NCBI GenBank assembly: GCA_013396635.1
Contig: WBMW01005475.1
Location: 310,001 to 374,000, forward strand
Direction of reading: 5' to 3'
From: Penelope pileata
Taxonomy: Eukaryota; Chordata; Aves; Galliformes; Cracidae
DNA: 64,000 nucleotides
Shown: piece by piece, positions 1-13,102 of the stretch
Position numbering within the stretch: position 1 is the first letter of the stretch
Layout: each line of letters opens with the position of its first letter
Position numbers and translations under genes: made by a program
The notes under the pieces: generated by a model
What the model saw: only the letters and a program-made list of their open reading frames with translations
Database searches by the model: none
Told to the model about the DNA's origin: nothing

Positions 1-670
1 TGCTCTCACCTCCATGCCCCCCAAAACCCTCAGCTCTGGCAAAGATGTACTTTTGTCAGATCAGCAGCAGTCTGCAGCAGTTCCAAGTGAAAATGAGGAA
101 TGTTCTAGGTAATGGTGGGGGGGAAAATGGTAGAATAAATTCAGGTACTGATTTTATGTGTGTACTTTATGATGTACTTTAAATATGTACTTTTAAACTA
201 AACTTATCTAGTTTTTATATGAATGTTTTCACATTTTTTCTAGTAATTATCCCACTGAAAAAGCTGCATTGCCACGTAAGTTGGCCGTAGGATCTCTGAA
301 AATACTCACTGCAGACTCCTCAGAACAAGAATTTGGTGGCCCTTTGGAGCTGTGGTTTGCAGGCTTCCTCCTCTGTATCTCGAGTTGATGAATTCTTTGT
401 CGCTTTTCCAGGGGTCGTGGACTTTTAGATGATTCCACTGAAGCAGTCTGTCCTCTGAAAGAATTATGAGCACTTAAAGTGATACAGATGTCAAATGCGA
501 TGGATTACCAGCTTTAGCATTTGATACGTAACCGTGATGCTGGGAGAAAAACAGAGACTGCCTCCACGCCTTGTTCTTCAAGGAGTCTAAGCAATACGAC
601 TGTGTTAATGTATGATTTAAAAAGATTTCTCCTTTACATTCCATTTTCCTCTCTGATTTTTGTCTTGCAG
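1..670 (+). other. BANP: BANP intron, 3' part (upstream end outside window)
   Basis: This is intronic sequence before the first visible exon. It ends with a long pyrimidine tract (about 628-666) and the acceptor AG at 669-670. It holds the first copy of a 97 bp duplicated element (57-153), followed by an AT-rich stretch with several TGTACTTT-like words (about 165-200). No coding exon with a family match is visible in it. Confidence 0.85.
57..153 (+). repeat. 97 bp direct duplication, copy 1 (exon-like)
   Basis: This segment recurs at 840-936 with only two visible mismatches (t128 against a, g144 against a). Inside it, 60-108 looks like a small exon: it follows CAG and ends at TCTAG before GTAATG. 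With one preceding base it reads open as a Gln/Ala/Glu-rich peptide and ends in phase 2, which would fit the next exon. However, its 49 nt length does not keep the frame between the known phase-2 exons. It is either a duplicated cryptic exon or a simple local duplication. Confidence 0.8.
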
Positions 671-793
671 TGTTGTCCCCCAGACCACAGTAATACTGAA
701 CAACGACCGGCAGAATTCAATTGTAGCCAAGATGGTTGGGCAGGAAGAACCCTTGAGCAGAGCAGCGGATTCTCTGGAAAATATCCTTAGCAA
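671..793 (+). CDS. BANP: BANP internal exon (window exon 1), linker after coiled coil
   Basis: The exon is 123 nt and enters in phase 2: base 671 completes a Cys codon, and the next codon starts at 672. It encodes 40 whole codons beginning VVPQTTVILNNDRQ, a signature I recognise from vertebrate BANP, and ends at a split Asn codon (AA|T). The acceptor has a long pyrimidine tract ending TTGCAG. The donor is CAA|GTTAGT, a weaker than average site. The exon lies between the N-terminal coiled coil (not in the window) and the BEN domain. The piece after AKM (VGQEEPLSRAADSLENIL) looks slightly longer than the human segment as I recall it. Its length is a multiple of three, so skipping it would keep the frame. 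It is bracketed by the two 97 bp repeat copies. Confidence 0.95.
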
Positions 794-1513
794 GTTAGTA
801 GCAGTTACGGGAATCCTCCCCCTTCGCTCCCTCCTTTGACAGATCAGCAGCAGTCTGCAGCAGTTCCAAGTGAAAATGAGGAATGTTCTAGGTAATGGTG
901 GGGGGGAAAAAGGTAGAATAAATTCAAGTACTGATTGAATGCGTCAGTCCTGCCTGGGGAAACCCCATTTGTAAAGGTACAGAGGCTGTTTCACCACTGG
1001 TGTGGAGAGGACATCTTGGAGGATCTGGGATTAGTTCAGTGTTAGTTGAGAGCTGACATTTGAAGGAGTGCTTGTAGCTACATGTTTTTTTACATGGATA
1101 CACGATTGTTTGGGAGCTTGCCAATATCTCCTGTTTAACCAACTGAATCAAGAGCACACAGCAGCCCAGTGAGGCTGTTACCTTTTGTACTATCTAGAGA
1201 AAATTTAAAATGAAATGGAATTGGAGATTGTTGTTAACAAGTTTTCTTAATATGTTTGTATAAACAATGGAAGTACCTTTTGCACAGTGGGCCGGGACTT
1301 TTCTGTCGATGCAAATTTAGAAAATGTGCACCTAAAACTTTTTATTTCTTCTTCTATTTTCCTTCCATTTTATTTTGCTGAACAGCCATTAACTGTAAAC
1401 AGGAATAAGTTTGTTAAAGGAGTTTTCAGTTGGTGTTTAAATTCCCTTATCGTGATGTTTTTCCTGATCAAGGCTTGTGTTTTCCCAAAGTTACATCCTT
1501 TTCTTTTCCATAG
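794..1513 (+). other. BANP: BANP intron (720 bp)
   Basis: This short intron runs from donor GTTAGT to acceptor CCATAG. It contains copy 2 of the duplicated 97 bp element (840-936), starting only 46 bp after the donor. If the intron is retained, the frame stays open for 16 codons and then meets TGA near 838. A pyrimidine-rich tract follows at about 1335-1378. I see nothing else in it. Confidence 0.9.
840..936 (+). repeat. 97 bp direct duplication, copy 2 (exon-like)
   Basis: This is the second copy of the element at 57-153, with two mismatches. It is preceded by a good pyrimidine tract (about 817-838) and CAG at 840-842, so it looks like a better acceptor than copy 1. The acceptor lies only 48 bp from the donor of exon 671-793, which is too short for an ordinary vertebrate intron. 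Read from the frame of exon 671-793, the exon-like part runs into TGA. Confidence 0.8.
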
Positions 1514-1689
1514 TGCTGTTCCTAGCCGTAGGCAGAACACCATAGTGGTGAAGGTTCCAGGGCACGACGACAGTCACAACGAAGACGGAGAGAGCGGCTC
1601 TGAGGCCAGCGACTCAGTTTCCAACAGTGGACAATTAGGAAGCCAAAGTATTGGGAACAATGTCACCCTTATTACGCTGAACTCTGAAG
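1514..1689 (+). CDS. BANP: BANP internal exon (window exon 2), acidic Ser-rich linker
   Basis: The exon is 176 nt. Its first base completes the Asn codon, 58 codons follow, and a single G at 1689 starts the next Glu codon. The reading contains RRQNTIVVKVPG, then an acidic serine-rich run (DSHNEDGESGSEASDSVSNS), then SQSIGNNVTLITLNSE. All are characteristic of BANP between its coiled coil and BEN domain. The SGSEASD-type run offers several possible casein-kinase-2 sites (inference). Acceptor is TTTTCCATAG; donor is GAAG|GTATGC. The length is not a multiple of three, so skipping this exon alone would shift the frame. Confidence 0.95.
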
Positions 1690-4600
1690 GTATGCTGGTC
1701 TAAGTATAAGGCCACTTGAGCCAAGCAAATGTGATGGTGGAATAAAATCAAAATTCAGCTGGGAGCTTCAGTACAGCAAGCATCAGACAAGGATGAATAA
1801 TAAACAGAATGAATATATGTCTGTCACTTTTGCTAACTTTACAGGCAGAACAGCTTGTAAAATTTAAAATGTGTGCCCCACTATAGCAGTGTAGCTTTAT
1901 ATTTTAAACCCTTTTAATGAAGACATGCCAGCTTGCTTTGCCAACCCCCTTTTAATTCTTATCAAATACTTATTTTACCAGCTGTAAACAGTTTTATAAG
2001 AAAATTCATAGTAAAAGCATTTTTAGCAGAGTAGTGTCACGTTTTTCTGAAACTGAAAAAAACTTTTAGGACTTGGACACAGAAATCACATTGAGTGAAA
2101 TCTAAGAATTTTAGATTAGCCTTAAAAAGCTACTCCATTTTATGTGGTTGGAAATATTGAAATGAATGCTGTTTGCTTATTTCGATCACAAAGAAAATAG
2201 GATAAGGGACACTGAGTTTTAGGTGGAAATAAATTAAGGTAAATTGTGATAAGTTTTGATACTTGTTGAACTTGAAAAGTTGACCTGTTGGAAGTCTCAT
2301 GCACCAAAGATTGTTTCTGAAAATGTTGTTTTGAGGCATTTGAACCTGGGATTCTTTGATTTTTATGGATACCCATATGTGTTTCATAAAGATCTCTTCC
2401 TATCTGTCCTATATGCATGTTGTGACAAAGAGTTGCTTCTGAAGGGTGTTTCGTTTTGGGTCAATGGAGAACAAAAGGAGACTTGCAGCTATCTGAGGGG
2501 CCCCTCTCAAAAAAATGTTCAGATTGCAGATAGTGCTGCTATTTCCATATGAAAATACAAGTAGGAACGGGCTAGAAAATTAATTTTTAATCTGCATAAA
2601 GTAATTGTACTAATTTTTATAACTTCCTTGTTGAATTCCTTCTGAATTAACTTTATCTGTGTCCCTTTTTGTCTTCCACATGAGGAAATTTATTCTGTGC
2701 TTTCTGGAACCAGATGGATTTAGCCGAAGTTCTCTGCTTCCTAGGATTAAGGAATATCCGGCAGTCTTTTGTGCTCGAGTTCTGATCGATGTCTGCTGTC
2801 TGGGAAGCTCTAACATGTCCAGTTTTACAAGCTGCATTCTAGTTACCTATTTCTTCCAGATTGGTGAAACCAGTGGGAGGAAGGTCTGAGTTCTGTTAGT
2901 CAAGTGGATGCAGCAGGCAGAAGACATCACTGATAATATTTTTGGCTCTAACTTAGCACAGCAAGGAGTACAGTTAGATCCTCAGTTTGTGGAATGTAAA
3001 GCCAGAACTCCCTGGCTATAGGAGCTGGCTGAATGCAAGGTATGCTCACTGAGGTCTTTGGAAATAGCTTGTGGCTGTTTTCCATACTTGAGTGCCAGTA
3101 AGGAGACCAGTAAAACACATTATATGCTTCTTTGGTGGAGGCAGGGAGAAGGATGAATAAGGAAGTTTTCAAATTTGGTTTTTTTTTTTGTTTTAATGTT
3201 GCTGATAGGGAGGATGAATGGCACAAATAGAAATAATGACATTGATATGGTGCAGTTACTGCTCAGGGTGATGCAAATTATTATCCTGCATTATTTTAAT
3301 GGAAATTGAAGTAAGTGCTTTTAAAGACTTTTTTCCCTTGAAAGTGTACTTTGTGGAATTTTTATGAAACCAGACAGATTTCTGAGCAAAACCTGGTATG
3401 CACAGCATCATCAGAAAACACTGCATTGGTAACACTACACAGCATACATACAGCTCAGCATTTATAGCAGAAGCTGTTCTCTAAGCTTTCACTGCATAGC
3501 TTTAAAGCTGTGTGAGGTAGCAAACCTTATGCTTCTGGAGAGGAAAATACTTAGCGCCTTCGGTTTGAATAATCACACTTCACAGAGCATGGGTTGGCTT
3601 AGATATAAAATCGGGAAAGTTTGAGAAATCTTTAAGTAATCTTATTCAGCAAATAAATATCCCAAGTGGGAAGGGCGTGTTCTTGGTGTGGCAGAGCTCT
3701 TTGTGGAGCCTGTTAATATTTCATGCAGCTCCACGTCAGCGATGTCAGCAGCAGTTTCTGGCTCTGGGAGGGTATTTGTTGTGTAATGCCCTTTTTGACT
3801 TGGCTGCTTTGCACAGATTTGCACAGACAAATGTGATCTTGGCCTTTTCTACAATTGTTGTGTATGTAAATTTTGAAGAAACAGCTAATCCATTAATGTC
3901 TTCAGTTCTGATTTTCTTCAGACCTTTAGAGCAGTCATCCGTTAAAAATCTCCCCGGGATTGATGAATGCTTTGAGGGATCAGATTAGTAATCTCCGCTC
4001 TTACCTTTTGCCCTCGTGATGATGAGAGAGGACTGCTTGCACAGAAGGAATGCTAAGCAAACCAGCCTGCAGTATGTCACAAATTAAATTATTAATAAAG
4101 GAAGTGGTGAAGAACAATAGGTCTGTTGTGCAGACTTGTTTTCTTCAGCAGTAAAAGGCACAAGCTACAGCGCCCGTTAGCTTGCTTTCGTTGTCTGTGA
4201 AAGAATTCTGAACGCCTTCGAGTTGCTCAAAGGAATCTGGATTGGTCCTAGAATATGAGGGGACAAGAAAGGCAAGTTTCAGCCTTTTTTCAGTATGACT
4301 TCCATTTGCTGTCTTGTGTCTAGAAAGCAAAACGAATCCATGTTCATAGCATCTCCTCAGCTGACCTTGAGCGGGGCATCGACCTGTGGCTGTTTTCAGA
4401 ATTCAGTTAGTAGATGCATAAATGCATTGGTTGCTCTCTGCTGACTGTTTTCAAAAAGCGTTTAATCCCATATGATAGTTTAGAAAACATTAATTTTCAT
4501 TCTATATTTTCCGGAGGCACTGTATGCTTTTCCTTTAATCTGGAGGAATTCCATGTTTAAAAACTTCAGGGATTTTTCTTGTTCACTGTCCTTTGCTTCC

Positions 4601-7600
4601 AGCGTGGATTTAAAAACTTTCTCATTTAATGGAATAACATTTATCACTAAGATTTGTTTAAAGTAACTGTCAGCAATTGATAGATATGTTTTTTTCTTTT
4701 TTAGAAGTCCAGTTAATTTTGACGTGAATGTGTTTTTTCTGTAGGTTTTGAATAGAGCATACTCTCAGTTTATCTTGAACTTTCCAATTAGGCTTAAAGA
4801 CAATGAGCAACTGATTAATGAAGAACGTTTGGGCTTCGTGTCTGTGTCCATGTTATTTTTGTAATGAGCTGTTGTAGATCTTCAGGAACTGCTACAAAAA
4901 TGGTTTGTCCATTTGTGTTTATGAGCATTTAGCTGTGGATGTTCAATAGTTTATCCGTCTGTGTATCTGTGATGGGAAGGTGTGCTGAGTTGTGTGCCTT
5001 AAGTCACAGGCACCCTCCACCTTTGTACAATTCACTGTATTATGAAAAGTGGAAATAGCAGAGGAAGTGATCTCATTAATTTTGTTGGTAGAGTTTTGGA
5101 GTGGGAGAGCCCCTTTCATGAAAACTTTGGTCCTAATATTGTTGCGTTCTTTTGGATTTTGCCTTCCACTGCAGAAACTAATACTGAGAAGAACATTAGA
5201 TCCACGCTAGTTTTAAATTACAGAAGTTTTAAACCTATGATATTAAGTACATATATTATTTTCTGATTTTAATGAATTCTCTAGTGCTGGTATGTGGCAG
5301 TAATCCTGCCCAAGGTTGGTTTTTAATGGACTAAGCTATAACCTGGCACCCGTACACACTTCCATACTCACCACAAATCTGTTTAAAAAATATGCTGACG
5401 TTCTCAAATGTCTTTGTCTAAACTTTTTAACTGCGGAGAGTTAACACTAGATGAGGAAAAGCAGGTTTGAGTAACTATGAGCAAGTAAGCTTTGTTAAGA
5501 ATGGTGAATGAGTTTTCAAATGATCAACACTGACAGGAGCCTTTTATGTTCTTAAATCTGATATAAAATAACACTTGTCCGGGTTCCAGTACTTCCATCG
5601 TATTCACTCCGGGGCCTCCTCTATGGCCTTGTATTCAGGAAGCTGTTTCAAATATTATCTTCCAAACTTGTCACTTCAACCCTGGCATCTTGCCTCCCAT
5701 GCCACTCCATGGCATCCTATGAAGACTTTGTCATTTGCCATTTCCACTGCTTCAGGCAGATGGGGGAAAATCCTCATGTCTATATACACATCACTGTCCT
5801 TAGTAGTTATTTGTATCATTTTTTCCCCTTGGTGTTTGCAGGAAACTTAGCAATGATTGAGGTCCTACTGTGCTGATACCTTTACTGATGCCATCGCAGT
5901 GTTACCCAGCCACCTCTGCAATCCACCCATTTCTCCTACGTTATACGACTTCTGGGTTGTATTTGTTCTGTACTTACATAGTACTTTTCCCAACACTATT
6001 CTGATTTAAGAGTATTGCACAGCTGGATTTAGAGGACACAGGCAAAGAGCGTGGCCATTGCTTAATTAGGATTTCTCATTTGAACTGCGTGGTATTGGTG
6101 CATAGAAGATAACGCTTAGCAGTTCATGAAGAACTCTTTCTGATAAGTCTTGAACTGGAAATAGTTCTAGAATTTTGCACAAAGTACTATTTTACTGAAT
6201 GTGTGCAAACAGCAGAAGCAAAGAATGAATAATATCCAAAAGTATGTACTAGTTTTTTCAGTAAATTAGCTTTGTGGTGGTTGGATGGTTTTGTTTCCTC
6301 GGAAGGCTTTGGGTTTTATTTTGAAGAACTTCACAAGAACCTGCTCTTCGAAGTTTCCCATTAGAGTATTGGTACAAACAGTGTTCTATTTTTTGCAGCT
6401 CATGTGCAGAAACAGAACTAACTTGAACAGCTGTTTCAATTTAGCAGCAAAGCTCAAATGCTGAATGCTGTAATAAGCTATCTGAAGGCACTCTGCTTAT
6501 TCTGTACTTACACACCTATCCCTAGAAACATTTTAATTAGTACCATATATTGCTTTCAAGATAAGAGATTTCAAGAGACAGGGAGTATTATAATAGTTTT
6601 TTTCTTTTACATATTCAGTACTTGGTAACATTTACAGTTTCTGATCTGTGACCTACTGTACAGACAAGAGGAGCATCTGTTCCAGAAACATTAATTCACA
6701 CGGTTATCCTTTCAAGTCTGTTTCTTTGACAATGGAGTTACTGTCCTATTTTTAATATGGAAGAAAGAAAAGCAGGACCTCTCATCTTTGTATTGTAAGA
6801 ATGCCCCATTCAGCGTTGCTGTGCTGCCTTAGAAGCAAATCTTGTTTGAAATGTCTAAGCTAAAGCCAAGGCTTTGAAATTACTGAGAAAGAACCACACT
6901 GTCCAAGCATGTGAAATGCTCTTAAACAGAGCTCCTTGAGGACTGTTTTTAAGTGGTATAAATAAAACAGCAAGATCCATTGATTTAGCATTTGGTTCAG
7001 TGAACTTTACACTTGGTACACTGACATGGGATGTTTGGCACCATCTGTGATGGCTTTGTACCATAGCTGCTTTCTCAGCATTCTTCTTACTGCATTTTAA
7101 GACTATCCGAAAAATTAAAAGTAGAAATGTAAACATGCATATTTTTGGAGAAGATAAGGAAAAACTAGTCTAAGCAATGTATTAATTGAAGGATAAATAA
7201 TGTTTTTCCAAAGAAAGTTGCTTAGTCACAATCTGTCTCTTCAACTTTGCATCTGAAATGATTGATTTACAGTGGTGGTATTTAACACAGCTTGGAGTTT
7301 TTGAAGTGTGAAACCAAGCAGTTATTTTTAAGTGGTCAAGACTTATCTATGGGATTTTTAGTTCACTGTTAGGATCAAATCCTGCATTTTATCTTATCAC
7401 GTGCAGCTCTTCCACTTTGCCTGCTCAGCTCCTTGTGACCAGATGCAGACAGTGAGAGTGAACGTTCACAGAGCAAACTCCTTCCATACCTTCATGCTGT
7501 ATGTAGCTGATGTGAAGACACTGATCAGACCTCAAGAAATTCAGTGACTGTTAAAGCCAAAGAAAACTATAGAAATTAAATTGCATTGATTTTTGATTAT

Positions 7601-10600
7601 TGGGAGCTAACGAAGGAATAATGGCTTCTTTCAAGTGTCTCTCTCAGTGATGTTTGGAATTGACAGTGTCCACTGTGAAGTTAAATATGGCAAAGAGGCA
7701 TTAAACAAAGTGGGCAAAATCTAAATTATGTACAATTTGCTGACATGAAACAATTTTTCTAAGGGTTTGAAAGACTTTTTAAATCCATAGATTTTAATCT
7801 TCTCAATTTTATCCCAATTTTTTTAGCTGTTCATTTTTAATGGCTGCTGATTCCATAGTCTGTCGTTTCTACTTCTGTTAAATAGATTCTCTGGCCTCCC
7901 ATGAGTCATGCAGCAGGTTTGTTTCCTGTTTCTGCCTCAGATGTAACAATATACTGAAGTTGAGAGCTTGTGCATAACAAATAAGCAATTTCACTGATGC
8001 TTTGCTGAGGCTTCTGTGCACACCATGCCACTTGCTGGGACAAGCGTGCTTTGGTACTACGTGCACACGTAGGTTCTTGCATGCGTGACTGTCCCAGGGT
8101 ACAGCATGCCACCTTTTGTGCTGTGTTTCTCTTAGGTTTCCTTTAGGAACAGTTAGGTGAAACCCTCCAGTTCTGTACCCAGGGCTCCTGATGTAGCCTG
8201 GATGCGTGTTGTACACTGCCTATTGCCACAGCTCCCAGCGTCTTCACTGCTTTGTGCTGAGGGTTTTGGTGAGCACAGCTTTGCAGTGAGTTCTTTAACC
8301 TTTCTTTTGGTACGTGCTTTAAATCACAGAGCTGGATCTGGAGGTGGCAGATAGCCTGATGGTCGCTCTGTTGCTTAAACCTGCTTTATCTATTTAGTGG
8401 CTGTGTGTTAATAAGGTCTGTGTTCTGTATTCTCGCTGCTAATCACCACTCTGTGAACTCTTGGAGGGACAAAGGACTCAGGCTGTTTGACACAAGTTTA
8501 TTTAAAAAGATGCTGAATCTTCTACACATCAGCCAAGATATTACTTAATGTGTCTAGAAACAGGAGCTGCTTTTTGTTTGAAGGTTGTCATCTTTCTGCT
8601 TTTCCACTGCAGCTACCAGTTATTTTTTCTGCTGCAAATCCAGGTTCACACCCGACCTTGCTAGCAAAATAAATGCAACTTTTGTTTCATTGTGTTTTTC
8701 TTTGTTTTTAAGGAATGATTGACAACATGTAGTGAGAGAGCAGAGCCTTGCTTTGTTTCTTGTCTCACTGCTAATGCTCCTATGTTGAATTAGGGGAATG
8801 TTTCCCAGTGGAAAGTGCAGGGTCTTCCATCTCCTTGGCTGGGCACACACCTGTGCACGTGGAGAGTGAGCCTGGAATCTGCAGTGACTATTGCCCAGTT
8901 GCTTTCTCGTGACACAGGGGTTTGGATGCTAACCTTAAAGCTCCTTGCGCTGTTTCCATAGTAATGTGTGCTTGCGTAGCAGCCCCAGCCTCCTCTGCCT
9001 GCTCACACGTGCTTGCTGAAACCATTGTGTCCTCTGGTCACAGAGGAACGGTCAGCTGTGTTCTGAGATAAAAGAAATGGACTTAATACAGTCAAAGAGA
9101 TTTGAAAACAGCGCTGAAGAGCAAACTAGTTCTGGATTCAGCAGGATGGAGATAAAGGCAAATTTTCTGATCTTGGAAAAACAGTGAAGGGGAGCTGGAA
9201 ACTTGGGTTGTCTGTCATTGAAATGAGTTTCTGAGTGCAGAGAGCAAATCAGATAAAAACATCAGGACTTTTAACACTGGAAATAGAAATGATCAAGAGC
9301 CCCTTCTCTGATGATACAGTATTTGGCATGCAGCAGTGCAAGGAAGTACCTTCCTCACACGGCACAGCAGCTCCTTTCCAGAACGCATCTTGAACGCCAG
9401 AGTTGAAATGGCATAACAGGGCCATTAGGAAAATTAATGAAAGAAAGATCCTTCGGCGTGAAACCAAAAAGGTTTATGTTTACACTGGCATACGGATGAG
9501 CCTGGCCGTTTATGCTTGCTGATTTTTAAGCAAAGTGTGTTGTTCCTCCGCAGCCCTTCTTTGTCTTTTGGCAGTGTTCAGAGGAGGAGCTGTGCTGCTG
9601 TGTGTGGTTGTGCAGTGCCTGGCGGAGTCCTGGCGCGGTATCTCGACATCACAGTGTATGCACTAAACAACCCGACTCATCTAGATCCTATCTAGGTATT
9701 AAATATAATGCCTGATAATTCACATAATGAACCATTACAGCGAGCATAAAAGGAGGTTTGAGTGCTGGAAGCTTCAAATGAGGTAGCTTTAATCAATAGT
9801 ATTTATGTACTGAATAATTGCTCGGAGAAAAGAGCGTCCATCAAACTCCATCTTTTTGTCTCTTTCCCCAGTCAGTCTCTTTTCTCCCCTGCCATCCTGC
9901 TTGTTCAGAGCAGTTCAGCCTCCCTCATAACTGGCACTTTGCTTCCTCTTCTCACCATTACTTTGGGTGTCAGTTTCCTCATATTTGCTGTGTGCAAGGT
10001 GCCAGGTGTGTTGACAGTTGGGTATGAAGGATATTTCCATAAATGAGGAAAATTGTAGCTTTCATGCCCTCAGCGAGATGCTCGTGTTTAACTTCTGCCC
10101 TGTAGGTTCCAGTTACACCAAATGATCCCAAAGCAAAGCCTGTGGACCTCGGTTACCATGTTCTTCATTGGTCATCTTGGTACCATTTCAGATGTCATTT
10201 TGACAGGAAGAATTTCGTTTGAAAGGCTGTGCTTTTAACACGGAGAAATGAATTAACATGGCATATTCAAACTAGTTTAGGTTGAACTGAAGGCTGTGAA
10301 CATCGAGCAGATCTGTGCAAAGGCCACTGGTAATTCCATACAAGCCATGTGTTCTTTAGTGATGCTTTTCTTTAATGAATGCTTGTATTTCTAGTGCAGG
10401 ATCTAGAGGCAGAAGGAAGCTTTCAGTTGAGCTTTTTAAAGCAGGATGAAAATACAAGAGGGAATTTCATGTGGGGCTTGTTTTCTTAGGTCAGAATAAC
10501 AAGCCAGTGTCTTTTTTTCCAGACTGTTAGCAATAAAAGGACAGTTGCATGTGGTAAAACAGTATGTCCTGGACTTGGTGCCAGTAAAAAAAGAAAAGAC

Positions 10601-12862
10601 AAGACAAAGCCCCACAGCTGATTATTTTGCAAATTGATAAAAATCTTTGGTTGATGGAGGCTGATAGCATTTGTTAAACAAGAGTACAGATGAGAGGTGT
10701 TCCAGACGTGTTAATAACTTATATCTAGTAGTAATGGTGCGAACTGCTAAGGGAGGAAGGCTCTGAAGGCATGTCGAATCTTCCTTAGGCTTCCTAGTTT
10801 TTTTTTGAAAAACTTTCCCATCTAGCCAATGACATCTTTGCTTTGCCAGCTCTGTCCAAATTTTTATCAAACAGCCCATTTGTCTTCAGGAACAGCATGT
10901 TGTTTTCCCTGATAATGTTAACCAGACTTGTGGTGAGGCCAGACACAGTGGCATTCAAAACAAGTCGTAATTAATTGGAACCACCTTATTTTTCAGATGG
11001 CACCTGGTACTGTGAGCAGAAAACCACTGGTGTGCCCAACTTCATAGTTTAGAATAAAAAGTGAGATACAAATAAAAACAATATATAAATAAAAGCAGGT
11101 GTGTAAAAATATATTCAGAACAAGGCATTAAGTTTTGATTTTGTAAGAAATAAATTTGAGGGACTAGCTGCTACATATGTCAGTGATAAATACTTTTCTT
11201 TACAAATTATTATATTTGATAATCTGTTATTTATGATGATACATCAGTATTGCATAATCTGAACATTTGCTTCTTACAGTCATTATTCACTGCAGTGAAA
11301 TTACATCTGACGTTAGTGGTGTGACTCAACCTGAAGGTCGTGTTGGAAAAGCGTTCTGTGTGTTTGAGCTGCTTTTGTGTCATGTTTTACTGCATGTATT
11401 TTTGGCTTCTAGTCTAGCGAAATGCAGGCTGCCCAGCCTGCACCAGTTCTTGGGAACAACGCTGCTGATTGTTGGGGTCCTGTTCAATATGGCAAGTGCT
11501 CATCTATCAGAATTCTGTCACACTTCATTGTGTGGCTGAAGTGATTGTGGAGAACAGGAATTTGTGAGTGTGTATATACCATAAAACTCCATTTTGGAGG
11601 CATTTCACGGGAGATAAATCATGTAACTGAGTGGCTCTTTCACGACTCCTAAGTCAGGAAGCTTTATGTTTTACTCCACAAAGAGCAAACACAGAAATCA
11701 AATCCAAATGGTCTGTGTCAGTGAACATTTGTTGTTCTTGTTCCTATTAGCGTTGTCAACATCAGTGCTGGGAATTCTGTTTTCACTTGGAATGAGCATC
11801 TCATCCTATGTTGTGTGTTACATCCTGTGCTCTGTTAGTGATTGGTCATCCTTCTGAGCTCCCTTCTAGCTCCTGCTCAATCTTGAATCCACCAACTTTT
11901 GGCATTACCCAAGATTACTTTCAAGTGAGGACTTAGTATTTCCCTTAAAATGAATAATTTTTCCCTCCCTCCTCAAACTGAGACACTGGAGCAAAATCAA
12001 AAATCTTCTGGAGATGGACATGCAGATAAGTGTGTGTGTGTACACAGAGAAGTTAGGTATAGTTCTGGTTGTGATGAAAATTAAAATATATTGTGTTGCT
12101 AATGACCTCATCCTTGTCTAGAAGGAAAGATGTGCTGAGGAGAGGACTAACAATTAATTTATTATCTTTATGCTGGAGCTATTCCTTGGTAAGCTGTGTT
12201 TTTAGGAAATAATATAGCCTACCAGCCAGTAAATTTGAGGGAAGAACAAAATTTTGATTGAGATCTCTGGCTATATTTTGATTGATTGCTGTTGCTTAAA
12301 ATACTGTTTTTGTAAGCGATCAAATAAGTTACTGCCCACCATTGATTATAACTTCAATGTATAATCTTGCTTACACTCATCTTAGTCTGATGCTTTTGGG
12401 GAGGAATGTGGTTCAAAGCTGCTAGCTCGCTGAAATTAGCTATACTTTGAGAATATGGTGGGGTTGCAGCAGTCTTCATTTTTAGGGGATGACTAACTTC
12501 TTGAAGAATGAGAGCATTGTGAATACAGTGTGCTTTTTCAGCTGTTGGCTTCGAATATGAAACACTTTTAAAAGCAATCTGAGAGTGAACTAGACATTAG
12601 GACTAATTGTACCAGCTCCTTCTGTAGGACAGAATGTTAATGGTACTTGCTTTTGGTCACTGTTGGGGTGGATTTGAGAATAACTTCTTATCCATAGCAA
12701 ATATGAGCCTGTCAGTCATTCTAGATTTGAAAGAAACTTTTGGAGACTATGAAGAGAATTGAAAGAGCTCATTTCAACTTGTTGACTGTTACTTGGACCT
12801 GACTGTTTCATTCCTGGTCACGAATTTCTAATTCTAATAATTTCCACAATCTCTGTTTCTAG
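1690..12862 (+). other. BANP: BANP intron (11.2 kb)
   Basis: This AT-rich intron separates the linker exons from the BEN-domain exons. It begins GTATGC and ends CTGTTTCTAG. Short open frames occur on both strands, but none shows a recognisable domain or a sensible splice context. No CR1 copy is evident. The segment at about 9640-9750, with words such as CCTATCTAGG and CATAATGAACCATTA, has the mixed texture of conserved non-coding DNA; this is only an impression. Confidence 0.85.
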
Positions 12863-13102
12863 AGGATTACCCCAACGGGACGTGGCTTGGAGATGAAAAT
12901 AACCCGGAGATGCGGGTCCGTTGCCCCATCACCCCTGCTGACATGCTGCACATCAGCACCAACTGCCGCACAGCCGAGAAGATGGCCCTGACGTTGCTCG
13001 ATTATCTCTTCCATCGGGAAATTCAGGCCATCTCCAACCTTTCGGGCCAGGGGAAGCATGGGAAGAAGCAGCTCGATCCTCTCATGATATATGGAATTCG
13101 CT
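12863..13102 (+). CDS. BANP: BANP internal exon (window exon 3), N-terminal half of BEN domain
   Basis: The exon is 240 nt, phase 1 to phase 1. It starts by completing Glu (G|AG), then reads DYPNGTWLGDENNPEMRVRC, followed by DMLHISTNCRTAEKMALTLL, DYLFHREIQAISNLSGQGKH and GKKQLDPLMIYGIR. It ends on the first base of a Cys codon. This is the first part of the BEN domain, an all-helical DNA/protein-binding fold shared with NAC1, BEND proteins and Insensitive. The basic KHGKKQ patch may help DNA contact or nuclear import (inference). The exon is markedly richer in GC and CpG than the flanking intron. Donor is GCT|GTGAGT, a strong site. Being symmetrical, it could be skipped in frame, which would destroy half the domain. 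Confidence 0.97.
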
